Positions 1-7,975 of a stretch of 38,469 bases of DNA are shown one piece after another. Below the pieces are notes generated by a model. It was not told where the DNA came from. It made no database searches and saw nothing but the letters and a program-made list of their open reading frames with translations. The number at the start of each line of letters is the position of its first letter. Position 1 is the first letter of the stretch. This DNA is from Bacteroidales bacterium (lineage in GTDB: Bacteria; Bacteroidota; Bacteroidia; Bacteroidales; UBA12170). Location of the stretch: assembly GCA_016933745.1 (NCBI GenBank), contig JAFGAK010000328.1:1-38469 (forward strand), given 5' to 3'. Position numbers and translations under genes: made by a program.

Positions 1-77
1 GCGAGTAAATTGTACATGCGCATCATCGAGAATAAGGAGGAGCGCAAGAGAAAGTCGACAGTTAATTGGGTATCCAT
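1..77 (-). CDS. MarR-family transcriptional regulator, N-terminal fragment
   Basis: Not in the ORF track because it runs off the left edge. Reading the minus strand from the ATG at 77 gives 25 codons, MDTQLTVDFLLRSSLFSMMR followed by MYNLL. This resembles the first helix of MarR-family winged-helix regulators in Bacteroidota, where a '(V/I)Dx.L+.s..s+.+MYN' pattern is common. The start is supported by a TATATTTG promoter box about 30 bp upstream and by two identical operator-like repeats flanking that box, as expected for an autoregulated MarR gene. The DNA-binding wing and ligand region lie outside the window, so the family call rests on the N-terminus and the operator layout only. The ligand and target genes cannot be seen. 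Confidence 0.6.
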   Translation of the reverse strand, partial: MDTQLTVDFLLRSSLFSMMRMYNLL

Positions 78-90
78 AAAGTTATTTTAC

Positions 91-105
91 TATGCATGCA
101 TTGCA
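91..105. promoter_or_regulatory. operator-like repeat, proximal copy
   Basis: TATGCATGCATTGCA. It contains a TGCATGCA self-complementary core, typical of MarR dimer sites, and overlaps the end of the -7 box and the expected start of transcription of the minus-strand regulator. An identical copy lies 33 bp away. Confidence 0.6.
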
Positions 106-111
106 AATATA
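104..111 (-). promoter_or_regulatory. -7 promoter box of the MarR-type gene
   Basis: The minus strand reads TATATTTG, a perfect match to the Bacteroidota -7 consensus TAnnTTTG. It lies between the two 15-bp repeats, so a bound repressor would cover the core promoter and the transcription start. Confidence 0.65.
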
Positions 112-123
112 CTAAAAAACAAG

Positions 124-138
124 TATGCATGCATTGCA
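124..138. promoter_or_regulatory. operator-like repeat, distal copy
   Basis: Exact second copy of TATGCATGCATTGCA, 33 bp (about three helical turns) from the first. It would cover the -33 region of the same promoter. The rest of this gap (139-344) shows no convincing gene or hairpin. Confidence 0.6.
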
Positions 139-344
139 TTTATCAATTCCTAAAAAAAAAAATTCAAACGATTGCGAAAGCAAAAGAAAACACCAAGAAA
201 TTACATGTTTCTGGATGTCGAAAAAGTGAGATTTTATGCCTCTTTGGTGAATAAACAAACTCGAAACAGAGTCAAATCTATTTCTTTCCCATAGGAATTA
301 ATTTATAATCAGTCTAACCAAATCTTGCCTAAATACGACTACTT

Positions 345-1838
345 TTAATTCCCCCATTGGAGTCTTCCCGACTTGTCTCCACATGCTTTATTAAAACTTC
401 CTCTAGCTCTACACTTTCCTTTAAACAACTGCAATTTGGTTGTAAAGTAAAAATCCATCCCATAAAAATCTTGGTTACTGATTAAGGAAGTCAGCCAGTC
501 TGATCCTACACCAAAAATTCCATAACGCAAATAAATTCCAATATGAGGATATTTAAAACGATAAAGGCTCATTGGCAAACTAAATTCGATTAATCGCGTT
601 TCGTATCTTGGCGTGAATGAGATTTGACTAGGACGATGCAGTGCAGCGATTTTTTGTGGAATCCCATAAATGACAGAAGCATTAAAATAGAGATTCAATT
701 GCTCCAAATTATAATCGAACTGTGCGCTTGCAGCCATAGGCAGCGCTAATTTCATCGAGTTATCGAGCAAACTGGCTGTTGATGAACCGTAAAATTGATC
801 GCTCATCAATTGGATTACTTGATTGACGTTATCCAGATTCACACCATTCATATCACCACGAACTTTAACACTATTTGAAAAGTCATGAGTTTGTGCATTT
901 TCGAAATATTTTATAGAGCCAATATCAAGCAAAGCGAAACTCAATCTAAATTTATAAGGAATGATTGCTTGCTCGCATAACCTTTTGGAATTAAGTTTTG
1001 GTTGATGTTTATTCAAGTATTGAAAGGTAAATCCCAAATCAAAAGCCCATCCCCTTCCATTGAGCATATTTTGATTGATAAATTCGTTGGTAGTATAATC
1101 GATTGGCAAAGCAAAGCCCATTTGTGCCTGTTGATTTTCGACATCGATGGTTTTAGAATCGATTAAAGTATAGGTACTGTTATCAACTTTGAGATAAGCA
1201 CCACCAGCACCAAATAATTTTTTTACCGAAATTCCAAATGACCAACTATTCCAAGATTCATTATTCAAACGATAAGCATATGAAAATCCGATTTCCGACC
1301 AAGCCATCGTTGAACTGCTAAAATGATCCACTTTATAATCATAATTATATTGTGGAAAATACGAGAAACCATAAGCTAATATATTAGCTAAATCGGGCGT
1401 TAAATTAACCACATTGCTTTGCACTCTTACCGAGGTGCTAATTGCAAAAGCATGCTGATTAAACATTAACATTGCTGATGGGCCCAAAATCCGAATATTT
1501 TCATCAAAAGTGGTGTTCTTTTCTGAGTTGTAAGAGTAAAAAGACCGAAGCTCAGTACCATAACCCGTTGGATGTTCAATAAGCTGAATAGTAGAGTTTA
1601 ACAAATCAGTATATTTAAACTCATTCTTGTCGAAATAGGCAAAATCGGTATGCAAAAAAAGATTTCCTGAAAAGAAATTGATCGAAAGCCATACTTTTTG
1701 ATTATGCATGGCCGACGGATTTAAGAATAGTGAGTTAACTCCTGCCGTATTGGAAGCATTGGCTCCAATCATTTCGCCTTGTGCATGCAGATCGATTATA
1801 AAAAAGAAACAGATTATCGAAATTAAATAAAATCTCAT
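345..1838 (-). CDS. DUF5723-type outer-membrane beta-barrel protein
   Basis: The product is about 497 residues with a Sec signal peptide (MRFYLISIICFFFIIDLHAQ, probable cleavage after the Ala-Gln pair) followed by many alternating aromatic/polar strands typical of a Bacteroidota outer-membrane barrel. The N-terminal mature region, with 'NTAGVNSLFLNPSA', matches the NP(A/S) start of DUF5723 proteins. The function of this family is not established; members are predicted surface barrels. The track start (1853) is TTG; the ATG at 1838 puts the signal peptide at the true N-terminus and sits 16 nt after a TACTTTTG promoter box. It follows popT by 48 bp on the same strand, so it may also be co-transcribed with it. 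Family assignment is from memory of the family, moderately sure. Confidence 0.7.
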   Translation of the reverse strand: MRFYLISIICFFFIIDLHAQGEMIGANASNTAGVNSLFLNPSAMHNQKVWLSINFFSGNLFLHTDFAYFDKNEFKYTDLLNSTIQLIEHPTGYGTELRSFYSYNSEKNTTFDENIRILGPSAMLMFNQHAFAISTSVRVQSNVVNLTPDLANILAYGFSYFPQYNYDYKVDHFSSSTMAWSEIGFSYAYRLNNESWNSWSFGISVKKLFGAGGAYLKVDNSTYTLIDSKTIDVENQQAQMGFALPIDYTTNEFINQNMLNGRGWAFDLGFTFQYLNKHQPKLNSKRLCEQAIIPYKFRLSFALLDIGSIKYFENAQTHDFSNSVKVRGDMNGVNLDNVNQVIQLMSDQFYGSSTASLLDNSMKLALPMAASAQFDYNLEQLNLYFNASVIYGIPQKIAALHRPSQISFTPRYETRLIEFSLPMSLYRFKYPHIGIYLRYGIFGVGSDWLTSLISNQDFYGMDFYFTTKLQLFKGKCRARGSFNKACGDKSGRLQWGN

Positions 1839-1854
1839 TTCATACTCTTTCAAT

Positions 1855-1862
1855 CAAAAGTA
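1855..1862 (-). promoter_or_regulatory. -7 box upstream of the DUF5723 gene
   Basis: The minus strand reads TACTTTTG (TAnnTTTG). It suggests the barrel gene has its own promoter in the short gap after popT. Confidence 0.45.
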
Positions 1863-1886
1863 CGGAATAAAATTTGTTTTTTGCAA

Positions 1887-2783
1887 TTAGCCTTTTCCTT
1901 TAGCCAGATGTTCCATCAACCAAATGGTAAGAATTCCGATGAACATGAAACCGATTGCTAAGAAGAATTGCGCATCCATTTGCGGCACTAACCAATTATA
2001 TCCCACTACTTTTGACTTATCGCCAAACTGTTGAATAATTTCATCTTTCCAAGGCCAAATAATTCCTAAAGACCCAAAAATAAATCCGGTTAAGATACCA
2101 ATGGTTTGATTGCGAAAACGCTTAAAAACCCAAGAAAGCAAATAAGAAAAGCCGAGTAAACCTCCACCTGCGCCAATTGCAACAGGAATCAAAACATCCA
2201 AACGCAATTGATTGATCGCATCAATCATAACTAATTGATAGTTGCCCATTAAAATAAGAACAAAGGAGCCTGATAATCCGGGAAGGATCATACTACAGAT
2301 GGCAACAACGCCACAAATAACCAAATAAAAGAAACTATCATCTTCAGTGGCAGGAGTTAGAAAAGTAATAGCCAGTGCTGCTATAAACCCGATAATAAAT
2401 ACCACGACCACCGCAAAAGTCCATTTTTCGATGGTTTTTCCAACAAAATACACGGATGCTAATATCAATCCAAAAAAGAAAGACCAAATATAAACAGGGT
2501 AATTGACGAATAGGAAATCGAACAAACGAGCTAAAGAGATGATAGAAACACCAACTCCAAGAAAGAGTGAAACTAAAAAAATGAGATCAGTATGTGCAGC
2601 AAATTTTTTAAAATCTCTGGCTGCTAACAGCTTAATCGCTTTTAGGTTAAATGATTTGATACCATTTATTAAACGTTCAAAAATACCAGTGATTAAAGCA
2701 ATTGTACCACCAGAAACTCCTGGAATAACATTGGCAGCGCCCATGGCCATCCCTTTAAAAAAAACACCGATTAACTCTTTCAT
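1887..2783 (-). CDS. popT: DUF368 / PopT undecaprenyl-phosphate transporter
   Basis: This is a 298-residue polytopic inner-membrane protein of the DUF368 family. The N-terminus carries the family signature 'GAANVIPGVSGGTIALITG', and a second related half-motif 'MILPGLSGSFVLILMG' appears near residue 165, consistent with an inverted-repeat transporter fold with two re-entrant 'PG.SG' elements. DUF368 proteins (PopT) are known to recycle undecaprenyl phosphate across the inner membrane, returning the lipid carrier used for peptidoglycan and surface-glycan export. About nine hydrophobic segments are visible and length is normal for the family. The ATG at 2783 is the obvious start. It lies 78 bp downstream of the TPR gene on the same strand and I see no clear promoter in that gap, so co-transcription is likely. 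Gene name is by family; a DedA-type alternative is excluded by sequence. Confidence 0.85.
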   Translation of the reverse strand: MKELIGVFFKGMAMGAANVIPGVSGGTIALITGIFERLINGIKSFNLKAIKLLAARDFKKFAAHTDLIFLVSLFLGVGVSIISLARLFDFLFVNYPVYIWSFFFGLILASVYFVGKTIEKWTFAVVVVFIIGFIAALAITFLTPATEDDSFFYLVICGVVAICSMILPGLSGSFVLILMGNYQLVMIDAINQLRLDVLIPVAIGAGGGLLGFSYLLSWVFKRFRNQTIGILTGFIFGSLGIIWPWKDEIIQQFGDKSKVVGYNWLVPQMDAQFFLAIGFMFIGILTIWLMEHLAKGKG

Positions 2784-2861
2784 TTGTGTGCGGTTTATTG
2801 TTCGAATAGAATTTCGAAGATACTACGTTTTGGGGAAAAATAAAATAGGCAAATCAAGCAA

Positions 2862-4286
2862 TTACTCAAGCTCGATATTCAGATTGTGTTTTTTGATTAA
2901 GAGACTTAATTCTTCGATTTCAACATTTTGCAACTCACTCTGTAGAATTGGATTATTGAATTCTGATTTATCCAATAATATCGCAAATTCAAAATCTCTT
3001 AATCCATCTTCTCGATTTCCTTCGAGGAGATTATACAAACCTTTGAAAAAATACAACAACGCTTTTTGACTATCGAGTTTGGCTTTATCCATTCCAATCA
3101 CGATCGCATCCAGAGCTTGGGAATAATCATCTTCAAAAACACTTAGTTGTGCCAGATTCACATAATAAAGTGGTTCCTCGGAATAATTTTTAATTAGCTG
3201 CTTGATTAAATACTTAGCTAATTGTCCGTAACCTTGTTCTTGTAATCGCAAAGAACGTAAGTTCCAAATCAAAGGCATCGATTCTTCGATTAAAGTACTT
3301 TTTGCAATTTGTTCATAAGCCGATTCTAAATCACCTAATTTAAAATAAGTACGTGCTAAACCTAAAAATGCCTCAATGAAAGTAACATTTATTTCGACTG
3401 ATTTCTTGTAATTTTTCAAAGCTTCTTCTAGCATTTCCTTTTGCTCATAAGCTTCGGCAAGAAAATAAAAGGAAACGGTATCGGGATCTTCTCGTTTGAT
3501 GGTTTCCTGATAGTAGAAAATTGCTTGATCGTAATTGCCTAAACTAAAATGAATATTTGCAATATTAAACCAAGCAGATGCATATTCTTCATCAATCGCT
3601 AAAACAAATTCGTACGCATCAATGGCTTTTTCATTGTTTCCTGTAGAATTATAAGCAATGGCTAAATTAAACCAAGCACCTTTGCTGTATGGATTTTCTT
3701 CTACAAATTTCAAATAAAAATCCACGGCATCCTGAGAACGATTTGCCATTTCGAAACACAAACCTATTTCGCTCAAAGTTTGCTCACTATCCGGTTCAAT
3801 ATCAAGAACTTTAAACAAATACTCTAAAGCTTTATCGTATTGTTCTAAATTTTCGTATTCAAAAGCAATATTACTATAGACTTCAGTTAAATCATGATTT
3901 TGATTCAAAGCATGTGTAAATTCATCAATAGCTTCGCGGTATTGCTGCAACTGACTCAAGATAGAACCTTTGGTCATATAAAAATCAGAATCACCAATAT
4001 TTCCTAACTCATCCAATAATTCCAAGCCTTTTTCAGGTTGATCTGCCAACGCATAATATTGAGCTTTTTTTAGGAGAAACTCATAATTGCCGGGATATTG
4101 GTTAAGCGCGTATTTAATTGACTTGGCAAGCAAATCTAAATCGCCACTTTCAAAATAATTATCAATGATAGCCGACAGTTCATCAATATCAAAAAAAAGA
4201 GTGGAATTGGTTTTCAATACTTTTTGAAACCGATTAACCAGTTCTTTCAATGCCTCTTCAGAATAGAAATCAAATTCTTCGCTCAT
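2862..4286 (-). CDS. cytoplasmic tetratricopeptide-repeat protein
   Basis: The product is 474 residues with no signal peptide or membrane segment. It is built almost entirely of TPR helical pairs: repeated 'A...y...l.i.P' patterns such as 'KALEYLFKVLDIEPDSEQTL', 'AWFNLAIAYNSTGNNEKAID' and 'AWFNIANIHFSLGNYDQAIF' follow one another at 34-residue spacing from about residue 60 to 420. The composition is very acidic. TPR arrays serve as protein-interaction scaffolds; the partner cannot be deduced. Proteins of this size and start (MSEEFDFYSEEAL) appear to be conserved in Bacteroidota. It is the first gene of a minus-strand run leading to popT and the DUF5723 barrel, with a good promoter at 4307-4314, which makes an envelope-related role possible but unproven. 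Confidence 0.85.
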   Translation of the reverse strand: MSEEFDFYSEEALKELVNRFQKVLKTNSTLFFDIDELSAIIDNYFESGDLDLLAKSIKYALNQYPGNYEFLLKKAQYYALADQPEKGLELLDELGNIGDSDFYMTKGSILSQLQQYREAIDEFTHALNQNHDLTEVYSNIAFEYENLEQYDKALEYLFKVLDIEPDSEQTLSEIGLCFEMANRSQDAVDFYLKFVEENPYSKGAWFNLAIAYNSTGNNEKAIDAYEFVLAIDEEYASAWFNIANIHFSLGNYDQAIFYYQETIKREDPDTVSFYFLAEAYEQKEMLEEALKNYKKSVEINVTFIEAFLGLARTYFKLGDLESAYEQIAKSTLIEESMPLIWNLRSLRLQEQGYGQLAKYLIKQLIKNYSEEPLYYVNLAQLSVFEDDYSQALDAIVIGMDKAKLDSQKALLYFFKGLYNLLEGNREDGLRDFEFAILLDKSEFNNPILQSELQNVEIEELSLLIKKHNLNIELE

Positions 4287-4306
4287 ATATGCTTTAAAAT
4301 TCTTGT

Positions 4307-4314
4307 CAAAAATA
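4307..4314 (-). promoter_or_regulatory. -7 box of the TPR-popT run
   Basis: The minus strand reads TATTTTTG, with a TTTTG element further upstream at a plausible -33 distance. It is about 20 bp from the ATG of the TPR gene. Confidence 0.6.
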
Positions 4315-4451
4315 CACTTTTTTTATATGCAAAATGCTAACACAGAACCTATCACTTATGCACATAATTACTCACAATTAAACTTCGGAAAAGGTGTTGA
4401 AAACAATTGATTTTTCTTACATTTTAGATTTTTCTAATTTTTAGTTTAACG

Positions 4452-4459
4452 TATCTTTG
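4452..4459 (+). promoter_or_regulatory. -7 box of glmM
   Basis: TATCTTTG, a perfect TAnnTTTG match 43 bp before the glmM ATG. The 216-bp divergent gap 4287-4502 holds this promoter and the opposing TPR promoter and nothing else obvious. Confidence 0.65.
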
Positions 4460-4502
4460 CAAAAACAAATTCGTTTTTAATTCGCTAGAATAACAACTTA
4501 TT

Positions 4503-5894
4503 ATGACCTTAATTAAATCTATTTCCGGCTTTAGAGGCACAATTGGAGGAGAGCCTATCAAGAATTTAACTCCGATCGACATTGTAAATTTCACATCTGC
4601 ATTTGCTTCGTTTATTCAAGAAGAAAGTCAGAACAAAAAGCCAAGCATAGTGGTTGGTAGAGATGCTCGTCTATCCGGCGAAATGTTAGAAGGTTTGGTT
4701 AATCAAACTTTAGTAGCGATGGGTGTTCATGTTGTTTCGTTAGGATTATCAACAACTCCAACTGTAGAAATGGCTGTTGTGGATTTGAAAGCAGATGGAG
4801 GAATCATTCTAACGGCCAGTCACAATCCAAAACAATGGAATGCCTTAAAGCTTTTAAATAAACAGGGCGAATTTATTTCTGCGAAAGAAGGCGAAGCTTT
4901 ATTAGAACTGGTTGACAAACAATCAGTTTCTTTTGCTAGCATAGATCATATTGGAAAGATAACATATGATAACACGCAGATAACCAAACACATCGAAAAG
5001 ATTTTAGCACTTGATTTGGTAGATGTAGAAGCCATCAAGCAAGCTCATTTTAAGGTGGCTGTAGATGCTGTTAATTCTACCGGCGGAATAAGTATTCTTC
5101 CTCTATTGGAAGCTCTAGGAGTGGAACAAGTATTCCCAATTTATTGCGAACCAACAGGAATTTTCCCACACAATCCTGAGCCATTACCAGAGAACTTAAC
5201 AGCACTTTCTGATTTAGTGGTATCAAAAAAAGCCGATGTTGGTTTTGTGGTTGATCCCGATGTGGATCGTTTGGCCATTGTAAGCGAAAACGGAATCCCT
5301 TTTGGCGAGGAATATACTTTGGTTGCTATCGCAGATTATATTTTATCCATCAAAACAGGAAATACGGTTTCCAACCTCTCTTCTACTCGTGCTTTGCAAA
5401 CTGTTACGAATATCCACAAAGGAAATTATAAAGCATCAGCCGTTGGCGAAGTTAACGTAGTTACTTTGATGAAGGAAACAAATGCCATCATAGGTGGTGA
5501 AGGAAATGGCGGAGTTATTTATCCAGAACTTCACTACGGACGAGATGCATTGGTTGGAATTGCTTTGTTTTTGAGTTTGATGGCTAAGAGAAAGCAAAAA
5601 GTTTCGATGATTCGATCTACTTATCCTGATTTTTACATCAGCAAGAATAAAATCAATTTAGACGACAGCATAGATGTAGATATGATTCTTGTTAAAATTG
5701 CAGAAAAATATAAGAATGAACGAGTTACAACCATTGATGGCGTGAAAATTGATTTTGAAACCGAATGGGTTCATCTTCGTAAATCGAATACGGAAGCGAT
5801 TATACGTATTTATGCAGAAAGCAACGATCTATCCAAAGCCAACCATTTAGCCGATAAAATCAAATTAGATATTGGCGAATTAATAAAAGGTTAA
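4503..5894 (+). CDS. glmM: phosphoglucosamine mutase
   Basis: Interconverts glucosamine-6-phosphate and glucosamine-1-phosphate on the route to UDP-GlcNAc for peptidoglycan and LPS. It is 463 residues, normal for the alpha-D-phosphohexomutase superfamily. The four landmarks are present in order: the N-terminal 'SGFRGTIGG', the phosphoserine loop 'TASHNP' with Ser106, the metal loop 'DPDVDRL' near residue 252, the sugar loop 'GEGNGG' near 330, and the phosphate-binding loop 'RKSNTEAIIR' near 426. The TASHNP context ('ASHNPKQWNALK') and the RxSNTE loop fit GlmM or archaeal-type PNGM/PGM of Bacteroidota better than ManB; substrate preference is inferred. The ATG at 4503 has a clear upstream promoter. 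mntP follows 7 bp later. Confidence 0.88.
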   Translation: MTLIKSISGFRGTIGGEPIKNLTPIDIVNFTSAFASFIQEESQNKKPSIVVGRDARLSGEMLEGLVNQTLVAMGVHVVSLGLSTTPTVEMAVVDLKADGGIILTASHNPKQWNALKLLNKQGEFISAKEGEALLELVDKQSVSFASIDHIGKITYDNTQITKHIEKILALDLVDVEAIKQAHFKVAVDAVNSTGGISILPLLEALGVEQVFPIYCEPTGIFPHNPEPLPENLTALSDLVVSKKADVGFVVDPDVDRLAIVSENGIPFGEEYTLVAIADYILSIKTGNTVSNLSSTRALQTVTNIHKGNYKASAVGEVNVVTLMKETNAIIGGEGNGGVIYPELHYGRDALVGIALFLSLMAKRKQKVSMIRSTYPDFYISKNKINLDDSIDVDMILVKIAEKYKNERVTTIDGVKIDFETEWVHLRKSNTEAIIRIYAESNDLSKANHLADKIKLDIGELIKG

Positions 5895-5901
5895 ATAGCG
5901 G

Positions 5902-6468
5902 ATGGATTTTGCAACTCTATTCCTGATTGCGCTCGGGTTATCGCTCGACAGTTTTGCAGTATCTTTAGCAAATGGACTATCAATTAAAGAGTTGAGTGCT
6001 TGGTTGATTTTTAAATCTTCCACCAATCTGGCCTTATTCCAAGGTGGTATGACTTTTATTGGATGGTATTTGGCTGTTGGATTTCAGCAAGCTATTATGG
6101 CATATGATCATTGGATTGCTTTTACACTTTTATTTTTGATTGGCGCCAAAATGATTTATGAAAGTCTTCAACCGGCGGAAGAAATTAAAACAAGTAATGA
6201 TCCTTTAAGCAAAATTAAATTAGTTGCACAAGGCATTGGAACAAGTATTGATGCACTTGCGATTGGTATTAGTTTTGCTTTCCTAGAAATAGAAATAATT
6301 ACTCCGGTAGCAATTATTTTTGCTGTCACTTTTCTATTCAGTTTGATTGGAATTCAAATTGGAAAACATTACGGCCAAAAACTCGGGCGAAAAATGGAAA
6401 TTTTAGGAGGAATTATTCTAATCGGGATTGGAATAAAAATACTAATCGAGCATCTTTATTTTCAATAA
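5902..6468 (+). CDS. mntP: manganese efflux pump MntP
   Basis: This is a 188-residue inner-membrane protein with six predicted helices, the normal size of MntP (old DUF204). Both conserved half-motifs carry the buried acidic residue: 'GLSLDSFAVSLANG' near the N-terminus and 'GIGTSIDALAIGISFAFL' at about residues 113-130. MntP exports Mn2+ (and is protective against Mn excess in E. coli). It starts 7 bp after the glmM stop, so it is co-transcribed with glmM. I see no yybP-ykoY riboswitch, which would in any case not fit in the gap. The pairing with a cell-wall precursor gene rather than with a metal regulator is mildly unusual. Confidence 0.88.
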   Translation: MDFATLFLIALGLSLDSFAVSLANGLSIKELSAWLIFKSSTNLALFQGGMTFIGWYLAVGFQQAIMAYDHWIAFTLLFLIGAKMIYESLQPAEEIKTSNDPLSKIKLVAQGIGTSIDALAIGISFAFLEIEIITPVAIIFAVTFLFSLIGIQIGKHYGQKLGRKMEILGGIILIGIGIKILIEHLYFQ

Positions 6469-6489
6469 AAACATCCTTTTAAAAACCTT

Positions 6490-7941
6490 TTAAACTGATT
6501 TTAAAATGTCTAAAGTCAAATCCCAAAACATTTGAACTGTTTTTATTTCGATTCTTTCGTCGGGAGAATGTGCGCCTTTAATTGTTGGGCCGTAAGAAAT
6601 CATATCCATTTTAGGATAGGTTGTACCGATTAAACCACATTCCAAACCTGCGTGAATAGCCAATACTTTAGGTTCTTTTTTAAATAATTTCTGATAAGAC
6701 GATTTGGTAATTTCCATGATTTCGGAATTGGGATTTGGTTTCCAACCTGGATAACCTTCGCTATTTTTTACGCTTGCTCCTGCCAATAAAAAAACCGAAG
6801 TAACCATATTAACTACATCTCTTTTTTCAGTTTCGGAACTAGAACGCTGACTGGTTGTAATTAAAATATGATCGGAATTAGTTTTGACAGCAGCCAAGTT
6901 TGTAGAAGTGTCAACAAAATTAGGGATGTCTTGCGACCAAGCAATTACACCATGCGGACAAGCATATATTGTATGAATCAAACGATGTTGTAAAGCCAAA
7001 GAAACAACTTCTTTTTGAGCAGTAATTTCTGTTAAATTAATGTTTAGATTTGGTTCGGTTACATGAAGTTCAATCTTAATTTCATCAGTCATTTTTGAAA
7101 CTAAATACTCGAAATCACATACGGCATTCGCAGGGACACAGATAGCTGCATACGCTTCGCGCGCAATTGCATTTCTTAAATTACCACCATCAAATTTTGC
7201 CAATCGAAGACTAAAATCGTCGGTTGCTTTTTTAAGTATTCGATTTAAAACTTTATTTGCATTCCCATATCCTTTGTGAATATCGTCGCCGGAATGTCCA
7301 CCTCTTAATCCTGAAATATCAATCCGATACCATTTATAATCGAGCGGAGCTTCTTCTTTTTCTAACGCTAAAGTAGCAACAGTATCCATTCCGCCGGCAC
7401 ATCCAATAAACAATTCACCTTCATCTTCTGAGTCCAGATTTAAAAGCAATTCGCTTTTTAGAAATCCAGGTTTTAAACCAAAAGCACCAGTCAATCCTGT
7501 TTCTTCATCAATCGTAAATAGACATTCAATCGGTCCGTGATCGATATCGGCGGAAGCCAAAATAGCTAATTGAGTTGCAACACCAATTCCATCGTCGGCA
7601 CCTAATGTTGTCCCGATTGCTTTTACCCAATCGCCTTCAATTTTTGTTTTAATCGGATCGTTTTCAAAATCATGAATTACATCGCTGTTTTTTTCGCAAA
7701 CCATATCAATATGACTTTGCATTACAACCCAAGGCTTTGTTTCGAAGCCTTTCACAGCTTCTTTCCGAATGAGAATATTTCCTACTTCATCTTCAAGGAT
7801 TTCTAGATGATGCTGAATTGCAAATTGGCGTAAAAACGCTTTTATTTTTCCCTCTTTTTTTGAAGGTCGAGGTATTTGGCAAATATCATCAAAGAATTCC
7901 CATACAAGGCTTGGTTGTAACTGTCTGATTGAATTGTTCAT
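6490..7941 (-). CDS. pepD: cytosolic non-specific dipeptidase (M20 family, PepD)
   Basis: A metallopeptidase that hydrolyses dipeptides, including Xaa-His, in the cytoplasm. About 483 residues, normal for PepD. Visible zinc-site motifs are 'VVMQSHIDMVCEK' (His77), 'LGADDGIGVA' (bridging Asp116), 'TIDEETGLTG' (catalytic Glu and zinc Glu, about 146-147), 'LNLDSEDEG', and the C-terminal 'GAHSPDERI' with the last histidine ligand. The lid-domain 'GLRGGHSGDDIH' is also typical. The track start (7959) is TTG; the ATG at 7941 gives 'MNNSIRQLQPSLVWEFFDDI', which matches the usual PepD N-terminus. It lies 34 bp downstream of the membrane protein ending at 7976 on the same strand. Confidence 0.93.
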   Translation of the reverse strand: MNNSIRQLQPSLVWEFFDDICQIPRPSKKEGKIKAFLRQFAIQHHLEILEDEVGNILIRKEAVKGFETKPWVVMQSHIDMVCEKNSDVIHDFENDPIKTKIEGDWVKAIGTTLGADDGIGVATQLAILASADIDHGPIECLFTIDEETGLTGAFGLKPGFLKSELLLNLDSEDEGELFIGCAGGMDTVATLALEKEEAPLDYKWYRIDISGLRGGHSGDDIHKGYGNANKVLNRILKKATDDFSLRLAKFDGGNLRNAIAREAYAAICVPANAVCDFEYLVSKMTDEIKIELHVTEPNLNINLTEITAQKEVVSLALQHRLIHTIYACPHGVIAWSQDIPNFVDTSTNLAAVKTNSDHILITTSQRSSSETEKRDVVNMVTSVFLLAGASVKNSEGYPGWKPNPNSEIMEITKSSYQKLFKKEPKVLAIHAGLECGLIGTTYPKMDMISYGPTIKGAHSPDERIEIKTVQMFWDLTLDILKSV

Positions 7942-7975
7942 AGTAGATTTTTTATGCAAAAAATTAAGGTTTAAA

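Noticed and set aside
66-254. 62-residue plus-strand ORF at the left edge
   Set aside because: It lies over the promoter and operators of the minus-strand MarR-type gene, has no promoter box, and its Cys/Lys-rich sequence is a by-product of the two repeats.
2503-3069. 188-residue plus-strand ORF
   Set aside because: Antisense to popT and the TPR gene; its sequence is explained by the codons of those genes.
5895-5901. Manganese riboswitch upstream of mntP
   Set aside because: Only 7 bp separate glmM and mntP; there is no room for a riboswitch.
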